The notes under the pieces: generated by a model | The model's input: the letters and a program-made list of their open reading frames with translations, nothing else | The model's database searches: none | Told to the model about the DNA's origin: nothing | Source: Myxocyprinus asiaticus | Taxonomy: Eukaryota; Chordata; Actinopteri; Cypriniformes; Catostomidae | Length of the DNA stretch: 64,000 bases | Assembly (NCBI RefSeq): GCF_019703515.2 | Contig: NC_059388.1 | Coordinates: forward strand, 620,001-684,000 | Direction of reading: 5' to 3' | Program-made: the position numbers and the translations under genes | Shown: positions 1 through 11,571 of the stretch, in pieces | Layout: every line of letters starts with the position of its first letter | Numbering within the stretch: position 1 is the first letter of the stretch

Positions 1-1104
1 CGTGATCCCCTTCATCTTCTTAAATTCCTCTTTTCCAAAAGGATTTGAAAGTTGATTCCACTAACTGGTGGCACTTTCCACAAACTGATAACAGTGTTTC
101 AAGTCATATGGTTGCAAATTTAGACTAAATTAAGTTATTAGTCTGTAAGGTTTTGCTAGTTTGGAACCAAATGCTGGTTTATAGTTATTAATAAATAATC
201 CAGTTATTAATGGCTCAATTTTACGGTTTAATTAATAATAACAATAATAATACAGTTCTGATAAATTAAACGAAATATTTGTTTGTTTGTTCTCATAATA
301 ACTAGGGCTGTATGCTGAGCTTGACAAAAGTGGTCAAAACAATAATATTAATAATGTAGAAAGTGGTTGTTATTTCTTTGGTGTCACAATTTTAAGCAAT
401 GTTACAAAAATTGTAATAGGGGAAATATCATATGGCAATGCACAAAATGTGGGACACTGATATACAGTATATGACATTTTTGGTAATTAAAATAGTTATT
501 AAAATAGTTGTTTACTATAATGAAGATCATAGGTCATAAAGACATTACAGTATGCCACCTAGATTTTCTTGACTCTCACACACGTCCCTCATCTGTGGGT
601 GTCATCTGCACATGCACTGGCAACTGACTGTACTAAAGAAGTGTCACAAAGCAGTTGTAGTGCACATGTGTCGAACGTGTTCCTATTCGATTGCGGAAGT
701 TTACTCACAAAGGCAACGCAGTTGACCGGGTGCGAGGCGATCCGGTACGCTCAACAACGCAGTATACCCGGGCCTTTAGATTTAAATGACTAATATAAAT
801 CAAAAAGCGACAGCAGAACAGTGCGTAAATCCTTTTCTCAGCAACCCCACGTGCACTTACAGGGTAAAGTTACTCTAGAGTCTTCATTTGGCATATGAAC
901 TGTCTAAATTTTAAAAATCACAACACTGCACAAATAGGACAAATGAAGACGTTTAATAATGAAAAAAGTCTTCCTAAAATTTTTTACATTTTAACATTTT
1001 AAAACAAATCATTTATGAAACAAAATTTGTACAGAAAAACTTCAGTTCTCTTTTGAAATGTGGTAAATTAATATCAAAATAAAATGGATATAAAGCTCAA
1101 TATA
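1..1104. other. Flank and probable 3' UTR of terf2, AT-rich
   Basis: No protein-coding signal was found. The part next to position 1105 should be the terf2 3' UTR, because that gene runs on the minus strand and stops at 1105. I see no clean minus-strand AATAAA close to the stop. A variant ATTAAA on the minus strand lies near 950. The rest is AT-rich unique-looking sequence. A short plus-strand open frame at 569-793 has no recognisable domain and is not called. Confidence 0.4.
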
Positions 1105-1263
1105 TTACACAACGTTTTGATTTTTCATAGTTCTCCAGCGGTCTTTCAGGTTTACAGCTGTGCGTCCTTTGAACGGGAACGCCGAATGGATTTTCCCCCA
1201 TTTGCCCTCTCCATAAAGGGCCACTCCTTTCTTCAGCCAATCAGATTCTTCCACAGTCCACTT
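1105..1263 (-). CDS. terf2: terf2 exon 14: Myb/telobox DNA-binding domain and stop
   Basis: Terminal coding exon, 52 codons plus stop, entered in phase 0 after a GTTGCAG acceptor. It encodes a complete telobox Myb repeat: the three helix-spaced tryptophans are present, and the recognition helix has the [11 protein letters not shown] signature that reads TTAGGG. Human TRF2 is very similar here, with V-M-I in place of V-N-L. The protein ends NQNVV. Confidence 0.93.
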   Translation of the reverse strand, partial: KWTVEESDWLKKGVALYGEGKWGKIHSAFPFKGRTAVNLKDRWRTMKNQNVV

Positions 1264-4200
1264 CTGCAACACCACCACAAATAAACACCATACACTTATC
1301 ATGAACAACACTGAACACAACAAATAATACAGCACACACCAAGACAAACACATTTCATTAAACATTTATTCCTCAAACACTATCAGAGGAAATGTCTATT
1401 CTCACCCTTCTGGTCTGTCTCTCTTTACTTGGAGCTTGAAAACAGAAAAAAAAAAGATCAATATGATGTCAATGAAAGCATATCTCCATATGTAACACAC
1501 ATACGGGTTACCGGTAAAAAGAGACTAAAGATGTCACATTCAACTAGCCGTGGGGTTGTGGTAAGAAACCCCTGTATGATTAATCTGCATTATTTCCACC
1601 TGATGCCGATCAGACATATTTTATAAGGGTATATGGACACTAATTCCATATTGAATGAAGCATGTAAAACATGAGATGTAATTAGATAATGAAGTGAATT
1701 AATGGAATGATGTTTGTGTACCTGCAATAAACAATGATTCCTCATCGCTCCAGTCCACATGTGTGCCTGATACATCCTGCCAGCGTGCCCTGTCAAACAC
1801 GCACAACTCAACAGAGTGTTCATAACACAAAGAGCATGTTGAGACAGATCACACACTGCATCACACACCTCTTCTTGCGCTGTTTGACTGTGTGTGCGCG
1901 ACTGATGGACGCTGGGCTGGGGTCATGCATGTGATGTGCAGGAGTTGAACTCTGAACTTGTGCATGCTGCTCACTCTCGGATTCACTCACAATTCTGCTC
2001 CAGACAAAAAACAACAACTGTAAAATCTCTCCATAAAACTACCTAAAACACAATAATAAAAGTGAAAGCCTACTACAGCTAATCAATAAAAGCATTTTTA
2101 ATAATATGCTGGAAATGAAATGACTTTGTCATTGAGAGAATAATTACCAAATTAATGGCTTATCAAAATAGTTGTTAGTTACAGTGAGTCATACATACCT
2201 GTTCTGGTGTTGTTTATCTGTGATTGTGCGGCTGACGGGTGGTGGTGAGCTGGGGTCACGTGTGTGATATGCAGGAGTTGAACTCTGAACTTCAGGAAGC
2301 TGCTCAGACAAGTCACTCTCTGATTCACTCACTATTCTCCTAAGGAAAAAAAAAAATCATCCATCACTAAAATACAATATATATAACGTATGTTCAGACC
2401 ACTAGAGGGAGCTGTTCGCTCACACAGCGCTGCTGAACAGAACGATTGACGACTGTAACATTATAAATGTATTTGGGTCAATAACGGTACACTTAAGTTT
2501 TCATCCAGATCTATTACATTATTGCACATGCATTAAAAAAAAAAAGCACTTCATAAATTCAACTGAACACACTTTTTCTATAATAAACATGTTTTCATTT
2601 TCTGAAGTCATTTAGATTTTTTTAGGGACTTAGTCAAAATGTGGTCAATTAAATTATCAATTTAAAAACACAACTCCATACATTTGATGGTAGTGTATGT
2701 AACACAAAGCCCATTGGTGCATCCCAAACCACACACTTCTGCACTAATCTACACCATTTTGTAGTGTTAGTAGTTCGAGTAGTAAATTTTAGGGCTGCCC
2801 CCAACCAAAGATTTTCCTAGTCGACTAGTAGTCGTTAGTTTAAGCCATTAGTCGACTAGTCGCACGTTTATGATATTAATTTAATTACTTATATATTTTT
2901 TTGGGCGGGCATCAGAAAATGGTTTGAGTTCCAGGGCTGAGAAAGCATGTTATAAGTAACATTGCTAACACTGTTCTACATTACAGAGAAATACTAAACC
3001 GTAATAATGAGAGTAATAAGCGCACGCACGAAGCGAGCCGCAGCGACACCGGCAAAAGCGGTAATGATCCTGAATGTGTCGGAAAAACCAGCAAGCAGAC
3101 TGTCCGGACATTACTTAATTTATAGAGAGAAATGCACATTAGGATTGTGCCGACAGACGATGATCTCGGGGATCGACGATGGTCAGAGTGATCCCCGATG
3201 CTTTTAACCATGTCAAGACCATATTTGCCTCATTTTCCCATTAATGTATTAAATTATTAATATTATTAATTATTATTATTAGGCTATTATTATTATCAAA
3301 TTAATATTACAAATGATTTGCCCGTAGACACACAGACACTTGAAGAAACACTTTATTATATTATTAAGAACAGATGACAGAAAAGCCGTCTATGCGCATG
3401 TATGACACGCCGATACGGAGGCGTGCAGTCTCGTGGAACAAGCGCATGTAAAGGGTTCTCACTCTTTCTTTGTTTCTGTCTTCTGAACATTTTTTGCAAG
3501 AACAGTATCGTCTAAGAGTGCTGCAAATGACCTCAGACATCTCAGATCAGGAGGTGTTTTGAGTTCAGTTCACTTTATTTCCACAGAACAGTTCATTGTG
3601 AACGCAACTCTGCAGCCTATACATCTGTGATTAAAACATAAAATACAAAAACACGTTCACCTCGAACTATGATTTATATTTCAGTGATTATTATCATCAT
3701 TATAATTATTACATTTATAACTGTTTTTATATCTTCATTTGTGTAATTAATTTCCGATGGCATGTTTAGATGGATACTTGTCTGATGGTAAATGGAAAGG
3801 TGGTTATTTACATTATATATCGTGAATGAGGGAACAAAACAAATGTATTCACAGATGAAGTAGGTTCTTTGCCAGAGAGATGTTGCCCTTCACAACTGTC
3901 TTTCAAAAAGTTGAACAACACACATTTTAATTGCACTTATTTTTTTCCAGTTTCATTTGAATTTTTAGTTAAAATAAATAAAAAATAAAGTTCTATGTTT
4001 GAAATCAAGGTGTCTTGCTTTATTGTGTAGGCTTAACCTTAACCCTGCTTAACGAAAATGACCCCATAGTACCACCTAGCGTCCAACCAGCACTAATACC
4101 GGTGTTCGTTGTTTTTATGTGGTTTCTTTTTTTCTGCGACCAACCGACCAATCCTCTTCTCATCAACTAACGTTTGGTCGACTATTAGGGGGCAGCACTA

Positions 4201-7200
4201 GCACATTTACACTGAAAATGCAACAAAAAGAAGTGTAGTTTAAGTACCCGGATGATGCACTTTTTCAACCGTAAAAACGGAGTGTGGAATGTTGGACACA
4301 TCGTGCACTCGGCGCAAGCGGCTTGCCGTACATAGCGGAAGGGGTGGAGTTACCTGGCTGTGTTGCTGGTCTGACAAAACAATTGTAAATAAAGAAGAAT
4401 GTAGCAGCTAGTGAAACTTCAGTGGAAACAGCACCTGACAAATGTGAGTTAAACACACCTCACACTGTGTGTGTATATGTACGTTGTTTAAGATACAAGT
4501 GTTGAACTGATGTTGGCTAACGCGCTAAAGCTAGTGGCAACACATGTATGCTTGAAACGTCACTTTCGTCAGCTGTTAAACAGTGAATGCTTGCGTGTAG
4601 TAAAAAACCATTAAGTGTTCCATTTGGGACGATACTACACTTTGAAAATTCATACACTACACATTTGAGTGCATAGTACATTTTAAAAGTGCATAGTGTG
4701 TCATTTGAGACACAGCTCATGTTCATATTTTCCAGACAGGATATTGAATTGTGAGTCATACATACCTGTTCTGGTGTTGTTTATCTGTGATTGTGCGGCT
4801 GACGGGTGGTGGTGAGCTGGGGTCACGTGTGTGACGTGCAGGGGTTGAACTCTGAACTTCAGGAAGCTGCTCAGACGAGTCACTCTCTGATTCACTCACT
4901 ATTCTCCTGAGATAAAAAAAAAAAAAAAAAAGACAAATATCACTAAAATATAATATATTGTCACTGTCTGATGAAAAACACGTATCTCCACTTTTGAGAT
5001 TGCCTACATTGCACTGGCTCTGGGATTTCCCTGACAATCAAAGCCATTCATGCACATACAATGTCAGGTGGGTTTACTATACCAGCCAAATACGGTTGTC
5101 AGACTTCCATCTTCACAAAACCGCAAGTGAAAGCTAATTCTGACAGCCAATTTATGCGTTGGACCCGGAAAACTGTCCACTCAACAACCGGACTAGGAAT
5201 CCTAGTCACAAAACTGATTTCGATCTAAAATAATAAGCGAAAGCTGAAATTTCTCCAGAACTTAATCTACCAACTGAGTTCTGGGAACACGCCGTTTGTA
5301 TCGCATCATGAAATTTGTGTACTGTTACATGCCTACAGTGACTTTCTGACAGATCCTTGAATGCGTGTCATACACACCTCCTAATGTGTTTGCGGCAGAC
5401 AGATGCAGGGCTGCTATCACCCGTCTGCGGCTCAGAGACAGATGCTCCATCACTGCCAATCCTGTTCCGGCAAAACACACATGACTTTTGACAACTTCAC
5501 AACATAGGATGAATCACAGCACAGGGACTGTACTGACTGGATATATTAGTAAAAACAGTGGTGTTTTGTTACCTGTCAGTCTGCATCAGTGGGGCTGGTG
5601 TGTCATGTGACACGTTGTTAACTTGTGACTCCTCCTCCTGTGGTATGATGTCATCGTCACTGTGCTGACTGTCCTCCTCCAGCACTAATCGCGAGATGGT
5701 CATGTCAGCATAACGTGATGGCGTGGAGCTGTGCTCGCCATCCTGCTTCATTACTTCGCCAACATCCAGTCTCTCACTCTGCTCACGTGGCGTCTCGGAC
5801 AGAGACAGGTGCAGCTCTGGACTGGACACTCGTCTGTTCTCCTGCAGCGCCTCACTCTCCACTTCCTGCTGCAGCTGACAGAAGGGCACACTCACCCCGA
5901 ACTGCTCGCTCAGTGTGCTGTACACCAGACGCAGCTGCTGCATACTCACCTGCACCGGACCTGATGGAGAGCACTCTGAACTGATGCACAGGACATAGAG
6001 CAGACATTGAGTTTAACATACACATACAACAGGCGTTTTCAAGAATCACCATTCAATTTGCATTTAATGATTACTTTCATGGTGTTGTTGACAGTCGTGG
6101 TCACTATAAACTGTTGTTTATAACAGAGTAAACACTGAGCGAACTGTCAGCCATTTTTGGGTGAACTATGACTTTATTAATACCGTAGATGTTTGACTGT
6201 TAAAATGAACATGCATAAGAGTATTGTGTGTGTGTGCACCCATGTTGAGTTGATTTGGAAGGGCTTGTCTGTTCAGGTGGTGTAGAGTACAGCTCATCAC
6301 GTGACCTCACGACACACAAACCTCCCGAGCGCTGCAGCATCTGCATAAAGCAACATGTCCAGCTTCAAAATTAGAAACATTAAATGTAGTTTAAACAAAA
6401 TAACCATTTAGAAGATTTTTATATCCAAGAACTAATAGTACAACATTTATTTGATGTTCCAAACATCACTATCTGGAAAGTAGTATAAATTATGTTCATC
6501 AAGTAATTTCTCTCTAACACTTTCTTGCTGCCTTTACAAATGGACTTTACTTGCTGTTTACATGGACACCAGAAAGCGGTTTATTGTGAGAAAGCTGCTT
6601 AAGACTCGTTTACATGAACCATATTCGATGATTTCTCTTAACTGCCGTATACATGCGGCTTGGACGGTCAGCAGCTTTCTCCACAGCATCGTAATTTCCC
6701 TGCGACGCTTGTGTAAATAACAACCATGGTATCGGAGAAAGACTTCCCTATTTTATTCTTCATTGCTTTGTTTAATTTTCAGATATTCCAGAGTTGTTGC
6801 CTTTCTATCACTACCTGCAGCAGAACTGTGCTACAATAGTGTGGTTTTTCCTCATGTAAAACCCTGGGATTCCCTCAATGTACGACTTCATATATGCGAA
6901 CGTGAGACTGTCGAGACTTTATATTGGTGTTTATAAATGGGTATCATTTATAGTGTATCTTTTCCCACTGTACTCCAGAACTGTTGAATTCATTCTGCTG
7001 TACTGACATGACGTATGTTATCTGGTCTGTTCACACACGTGCACTCCTCAAACACTCATCAGAACGGCGCTTACGTGTCCACATAAGCTGTGTTTTTTTA
7101 AATATGATTTCCTCTGTAATTCAGCCTACAATTGTCTTTTCAGTTTTAATATGAATGCATGCAGTGTTATCCAGGTTGAAAAGAGAGAGTTTTCTAAATT

Positions 7201-9871
7201 ATATTTTAAATTAAACTGTACTTAAGTCTCAAGCATAATAACGCATTTTTTAGCTGCCACCTGCAATTTTTTATTCCCAAATTTAAAAGCTTACCTTACA
7301 CACATACAGTGTGTCATTTTACAGACAACATAAAAAAAATATATGTATGTTTCATCGTATATCTCAGGCTCCGAGTGGACTAGAAGCTCAATCTAGGATC
7401 TAGAGATCCTCAGCTTTGCAATGATATATAACAGGGCTGTCAATTGGGCAGAGAAAGTAAATTTGAATGTTGAATGAATGAATGACCATTACATTTATAT
7501 AGCACTTTTCTGACACTACACTCAAAGCACTTTACACAGTGAACAGGGGGTTCTCCCAACCACCACCAGTGTGCAGCATCCACCTGGATGATGCAACGGC
7601 AGCCATCGTGCGCCAGTACAAATACCACACACCAGCTATTGGTGGTGAGGAGAGAGTGGAGTGATTGAGCCAATTAATGGATGGGGATTATTAGGAGGCC
7701 ATGACTGAGAAGGGCCAATGGGGGGAATCAGCAGATTTTTAAATAGAAGTTGTTTCCTTAGTCCACAAGAGGGTGCATTAAATCCATAAACCATTCAGCA
7801 CCATTATATTATTGCACAGAACATTCCTGTCCTCGCTGTTAAAAAAAACATTATATTTCAACTAATGTGCATAAAATAAATAAATAAAAAGTTTTAGTTT
7901 GTCCATATTTTCAAATGTTAAATCAAAAGTAAAATGAGGGGGAAAACGCTTCAATAGACAGTTCACATGGTGTTACACTTGCAATGATTCCTTCTAGTCC
8001 AGACTCAAGCTTCATAATAACAGTGAAATACCACATTGTTTTTTTTATTCAGTACAGTTGTATGTAGAGTAGCAATATTCCCAGATAGCAGTGGTATTCG
8101 GCTGAACTCAGTGGTGAAGCGGCTCAGACTATGAGCCCAGGCCAGGGGCTGTTCAATCAGACAAAACACAACAGACTGGAACCAAACGCGAGGATCTCGA
8201 TACACACATTTCCAAGCTGAACATCTTTCCTGACAAAGCGTTTACAAAACTCATTGTTTAATCTGAGAAACACTTATAAGAGAGCAAGACGCAACGGCCA
8301 AAGACCTCCACCAACTGTAAGGGGCTCTTCATACCGAACGCTTTTGCAACCATCCATTTGTTTTTCTTTGTAAACGGAAGCTAGACGAACATTTTTGTTT
8401 CGCTTTGTATATTCAGTGTCTCGTGCAGGAGTGCTGTTTTTAGATGCTGTTTCTAGTTAAAAAGAACTTTAAAAAGCATTTCAAGACACCTGCTTTCTGT
8501 TAAACTGTATTTGTTGCGCTGCGTCTAATAACACATTTTGTCTATTATTTGTGTATAATGCTTTTTCTGATATAACACTGGATTATTTCACCATACAAGC
8601 TCACAGACAAGTAAGCAATAGCTCATTTTGAAGAAAACAACCTAAAGTAATAGCTGATGTGGAGTTTCGGCTACTTTGAGTCTTACAGATGCAGTGATTG
8701 GAGCAGACATGAGATGTTTTCTATGTTGTCTTACAGAGACCACATATCACTTTGTGATTCTTTCATTCACATATTTCTATATCATCACCTCTAGGTGGCA
8801 CTCATTTGCGATGCTAAGATTTTAAAGGTGCTGTAATTGATTTTAGCCACTCTAACTTCCACAAGATTGAGCCGTTGGATTAGCCACGCCCCTTTTTTCC
8901 AAAACCCCGCATCCCAAAGACACCAAATCATATTTATTGAGACCGACATCTTGCAGAAGTAGCTGTCAAAAGCAAGAGCAGCAAAATAGCACCCTCAACT
9001 AACAACTGTCATGAAAATCATGGCATAAAAATGGCATTAAGCCTCGATAATTTGCTGCAACTACAACACTATGAGTGTGCAAAATATTACTGACAGGCAG
9101 AAAGCATCATCGTCAGTGGCCCGTGGACACATTTTTGTTTGCTGTTTACAGAGACCAGTGAGAAATCTCATGACACTTATTTCATTAATATCTTTCAGAG
9201 AGTAGGAATTATTTTTGCATACCTTTCCATGAATAACAATTGCTTACAGCACTTTTAAGGCTTCATTTTGTTATTTTTTTGTAACATAAATGCAGCAGTG
9301 ATGGTATGATATGAAAAGTTAAGATTTTAAGCTTTCAGATTATACCAAATATGAGTGACTTATGTATCCGGGGACTTTTAAAATTGAAGCGTAAACTAAT
9401 TAGATGCTTATGGAGTTCAAGGGGTTTATTAAGATTGTTTTGTAATGCACATATCAATGCTAACATTTAGATGGCTGATGTAGATATTCTCAATATGGCT
9501 AAATATCAATACAGGTTAATCTCTAAGATTGTTGATGTTTGGGGTCACAAAAAGAGACACTGGCTCTCGTGGAATATGTAAGGAATAACTGATGACAGCC
9601 CATTGAATTATTGAAAAATAATGCACACCACGAGGTGGTAATGCGGTCACGACGCGCAGCGGTTACCACACCTTAAGAAATCGTTCAGGGTTTTATCTCA
9701 AGACATTTTCTGGTTTTCGTCCCTAAAACGCTCTTGTGAGTGGAACTACTTACTTCCGCCACGGATACAGCATCTTGCATTGATACAGCCAGTGCCTTCA
9801 TTGCTAGTTCCAAAATGTCACTTTAGAACTAGCAACGGAGGCTTGCGCTGAATCTCGGCAAGGTAGTGCGG

Positions 9872-9908
<37 letters not shown>

Positions 9909-11571
9909 CGAGAGAAACCGAGAAACTGATCGGGAGTTGAATTGCTGTGTTTAAAGTGGCTCTCGTCAGGAATAACATCACTTCAAATTGCCAAAGTGTA
10001 CATTTAAGTCTCAGCAGCAGTGAGTGTCGCCATTCGTTTATATAGTGTTCTTATTCTTTTCTATTTACTGCTCCCGAGAGAGTTTGTGTGAGCGCGCGAG
10101 AGAGGGGAGGGGTAGCCGACGGTGCTTTCCATTATAGCTATGTGAGGCCGATTAGGGCGAAATACACTGACACATAAAAAGTTATTTCGGATAATAGAAA
10201 CCGTTGTACTGATCAAGTTGTGGGGGTGCGGCTCTATTTGTTGGTCGTTACTCGAGTCTCAATGTGTGTGAGCGTGTGTAAGTGCAGGAGATAAGGGAGC
10301 TCAGGGGCTTGTTTTAACCAAAATGTAAATAAATGTAGGATATTATAGACAATGTTTGATGTTCTTAACCAATTTACTTTAACCAGTGTCTTTGTTTTAA
10401 TTTGTTATTTTGTTGTGGTAGCCTGTAGGGCTCTTTGAAGTAACTGAAATAATTTGGCGAAGTGATATGAAACCGTTAGGCGGTCAAGACCTGGAACTAC
10501 TTCATAGCCGTGCATTTACTGGAAAATAATCGCACACCTTAGAAAGCCTGTCAACCAATCAGAATCAAGCATTCAACAGACCCGTGGTATAAATATATAA
10601 AATAAGAAGTGAATGAACAGACCGTGCTGAGGAAGGGTTGTGGGACGCTGTAGATTCGCTCGATGAAATCCAGCATGTCCTGTTTAAACTCTGTGTAAGA
10701 GCTCAACTGCAGCACTGAATGCGAGCAGCACCTCTTCCGGATCAGATTGACAAACAGCTTCCTCTAAAGATTACAAGCCCATTATGATGACACAACTGAG
10801 ATCTTACACACTGTATTTCCATCAGACGCATTTACCTTTGCAGTGAAGTCCACTCCTCTGTGAAAGTGTTTGTTCAACATCTCCTCTGCTCTCTCAAACT
10901 CGCCACTCTTGATACACACTTTAATGAGCTGCAGAGGAAAACAAAGAGCAATGCACTTTATTATTTACATGGGAACTGCTGTATTGTGCACATGCTTCAT
11001 GAAGTCTCTGACCATCTCAGTGATGGAGTTGTGTAGGTGTTCATGGTGTTTCTGTGGGACACTCATGTCTCTGCATAAGGACTCCAGGACATTCAGAGCA
11101 GACTCAAGAGTCAACGTGATTCCTGCACTCAAAATAAACACTGTTATTATCAACACACGACTTTTACATATTTACATGGACGTCCATCAACTCACCCAGC
11201 TTATCTCCATTATTCACCAGGGACAGAAACTGCATGAAACGCAGTTTGACAATCACCTCCTTGTTTCCATCAACAGGTCTGACCGCCAAACCTGTCATAA
11301 TGAATAATTAATCAGGCTGCGCATATTAATGAGCATCATTTACATCTAGCATTCCCCTTTACAGAGTATAGTTTGTTATTATGGTACTTTCTGCTACATG
11401 CTAAGGCTCCCGCGCCCACTCACTCTCAATAATGTCCGTGAACTCCGTGAACGCGGTGTAATCTCCATTCCTAAACGCGTTGAAGGCTTTAAACACGTAA
11501 AAGTCTAAAGCCCACCTGTTCACTATCTGCTCGTCGGTGAGTTTTGGTGAATTGCTTGAAGATTCGCTCAT
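1105..11571 (-). CDS. terf2: Telomeric repeat-binding factor 2 (TRF2), 14-exon gene model
   Basis: Shelterin subunit that binds double-stranded TTAGGG repeats in the nucleus, protects chromosome ends and recruits RAP1. Exons read on the minus strand: 11571-11424, 11291-11196, 11122-11013, 10928-10836, 10763-10623, 6340-6322, 5975-5573, 5461-5378, 4906-4766, 2339-2199, 1994-1869, 1789-1722, 1434-1406, 1263-1105. All phases join, giving 585 aa plus stop. The TRFH dimerisation domain is about residues 14-196 (VNRWALDFY near the start, [10 protein letters not shown] in the middle). The RAP1-binding motif [11 protein letters not shown] is residues 296-306. An acidic WSDEESLF stretch sits near 515, where mammals have the iDDR. 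The Myb/telobox is 534-585 ([15 protein letters not shown]). The RAP1 motif and NRW start favour TERF2 over TERF1. The chosen Met (11571) follows human numbering; the frame stays open upstream to 11652. No Gly/Arg-rich N-terminal basic domain is visible. The donors of exon 3 (GTCAGA) and exon 5 (GTCTGT) are weak. Confidence 0.93.
1406..1789 (-). CDS. terf2: terf2 exons 12 and 13: acidic linker before the Myb domain
   Basis: Exon 12 (1789-1722, 68 nt) encodes residues 501-523, including [11 protein letters not shown]. This aligns by position and composition with TWVEEDELF in the human iDDR segment, which restrains RAD50/MRN signalling at telomeres. Exon 13 (1434-1406) is only 29 nt and encodes PSKERQTRR, leading directly into KWTVEES of the Myb domain. 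The phases are 2 to 1 and 1 to 0. Functional equivalence to the human iDDR is inferred, not shown. Confidence 0.8.
1869..1994 (-). CDS. terf2: terf2 exon 11, third hinge-repeat copy (diverged)
   Basis: 126 nt, phase 2 to phase 2. It starts [10 protein letters not shown] and continues VQSSTPAHH and SPASISRAH. It is clearly related to the two 141-nt exons at 2199-2339 and 4766-4906 (shared VSESES, VQSSTPA and DPS blocks), but shorter and much more diverged. Its tail SPASISR also resembles SPASVCR in exon 8 at 5378-5461, which links all four exons. It ends in a basic KQRKKR run that could serve as a nuclear-localisation patch. Confidence 0.85.
2199..2339 (-). CDS. terf2: terf2 exon 10, second hinge-repeat copy
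   Basis: 141 nt, phase 2 to phase 2, with acceptor CTTAG and donor GTATGT. By eye it differs from the copy at 4766-4906 at four positions, all transitions. These change two residues (Ser to Leu and Arg to Tyr in the DSS and PAR contexts). The open frame, acceptor and donor are all intact. Similarity runs on for some tens of bases into the flanking introns, so a genomic segment was duplicated, not just an exon. Confidence 0.85.
2790..4200. mobile_element. Non-autonomous hAT-like element in terf2 intron 9
   Basis: The ends are inverted: left TAGGGCTGCCCCCAAC, right a complement reading TAGTGCTGCCCCCTAATAG, each followed by GTCGAC-rich sequence. Flanking 8-mers GTAAATTT and GCACATTT match at six of eight positions, consistent with a decayed 8-bp target duplication as made by hAT transposases. 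No transposase frame is present in the 1.4-kb interior. It sits between the two near-identical terf2 hinge exons. Confidence 0.65.
4766..4906 (-). CDS. terf2: terf2 exon 9, first hinge-repeat copy
   Basis: 141 nt, phase 2 to phase 2. It encodes a Ser/Glu/Pro-rich disordered stretch ([33 protein letters not shown]) between the RAP1-binding motif and the Myb domain. The length is a multiple of three with the same phase on both sides, so inclusion or skipping of this or its sister exon keeps the frame. Confidence 0.85.
5378..5461 (-). CDS. terf2: terf2 exon 8, short related hinge exon
   Basis: 84 nt, phase 2 to phase 2, encoding [18 protein letters not shown] and then [12 protein letters not shown]. 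The opening Arg-Ile, the acidic/serine start and the SPAS(V/I)xR ending match the layout of exon 11. It is the most distant member of the hinge-exon family and may be the founder-like form. Splice sites are a GGAACAG acceptor and a GTGTGT donor. Confidence 0.75.
5573..5975 (-). CDS. terf2: terf2 exon 7: hinge with RAP1-binding motif
   Basis: 403 nt, phase 1 to phase 2, residues 203-336. The segment [18 protein letters not shown] resembles the human hinge around MMTLKAAFKTLSG. Near the end, [15 protein letters not shown] is almost identical to the human RAP1-binding motif. The whole exon is acidic and serine-rich, as expected for the flexible hinge. This motif is the main reason to call the gene TERF2, because TERF1 lacks it. 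Confidence 0.9.
6322..6340 (-). CDS. terf2: terf2 exon 6, 19-nt micro-exon
   Basis: Nineteen bases encoding MLQRSG plus one base of the next codon. The exon lies between a TTTATGCAG acceptor and a GTTTGT donor, and bridges exon 5 (phase 0) to exon 7 (phase 1). Without it the two exons would not join in frame. Its Met sits where human TRF2 has MAKK after the TRFH domain. An exon this small is easily missed by gene finders. Confidence 0.65.
7460..7730. repeat. Common fish interspersed repeat in terf2 intron 6-5
   Basis: Contains the familiar teleost repeat phrases TATATAGCACTTTTCTGACA, CACTTTACACAGTG and GGGGATTATTAGGAGGCC. There is no open frame of note. I recognise the sequence type from fish genomes but cannot assign a family name with confidence. 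Confidence 0.55.
8821..9260. repeat. MITE with short inverted ends in terf2 intron
   Basis: The left end TTAAAGGTGCTGTAATTG and the right end, which complements to CCTTAAAAGTGCTGTAAGC, form imperfect inverted termini about 440 bp apart. There is no coding capacity. It is probably a non-autonomous DNA element of a teleost family whose name I do not assign. Confidence 0.55.
9600..10620. repeat. Probable interspersed repeat within terf2 intron 5
   Basis: A roughly 1-kb block starts near AATAATGCACACCACGAGG and ends near CCAATCAGAATCAAGCATTC. The sequences near the two ends are loosely similar to each other. The block carries a (GT)n run and CpG-rich patches unlike the surrounding AT-rich intron. 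No coding frame is visible. Boundaries and class are uncertain. Confidence 0.35.
9873..9902. repeat. (GT)n microsatellite
   Basis: A run of about 15 GT dinucleotides followed by an imperfect GA-rich tail, inside terf2 intron 5. Confidence 0.95.
10623..11571 (-). CDS. terf2: terf2 exons 1-5: TRFH homodimerisation domain
   Basis: Five exons (11571-11424, 11291-11196, 11122-11013, 10928-10836, 10763-10623) encode about 196 residues. They cover an all-helical TRFH domain used for dimerisation and for docking F/YxLxP peptides such as Apollo. Recognisable blocks are [41 protein letters not shown] and [14 protein letters not shown], which align in order with human TRF2. The exon 3 end was placed by alignment: ATG then GTCAGA gives EM-LIKVCIK, matching human spacing exactly. 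Confidence 0.9.

Noticed and set aside
569..793. Plus-strand 74-codon open frame left of terf2
   Set aside because: No family resemblance, no splice context, and it lies in the terf2 3' flank; probably chance.
10870..11307. Plus-strand 145-codon open frame
   Set aside because: It is antisense to terf2 exons 2-4, whose minus-strand frames and splice sites are convincing.
1105..11571. Identification of the first gene as terf1
   Set aside because: The RAP1-binding motif [11 protein letters not shown] and the NRW start of the TRFH domain are TERF2 features; the acidic N-terminus typical of TERF1 is absent.
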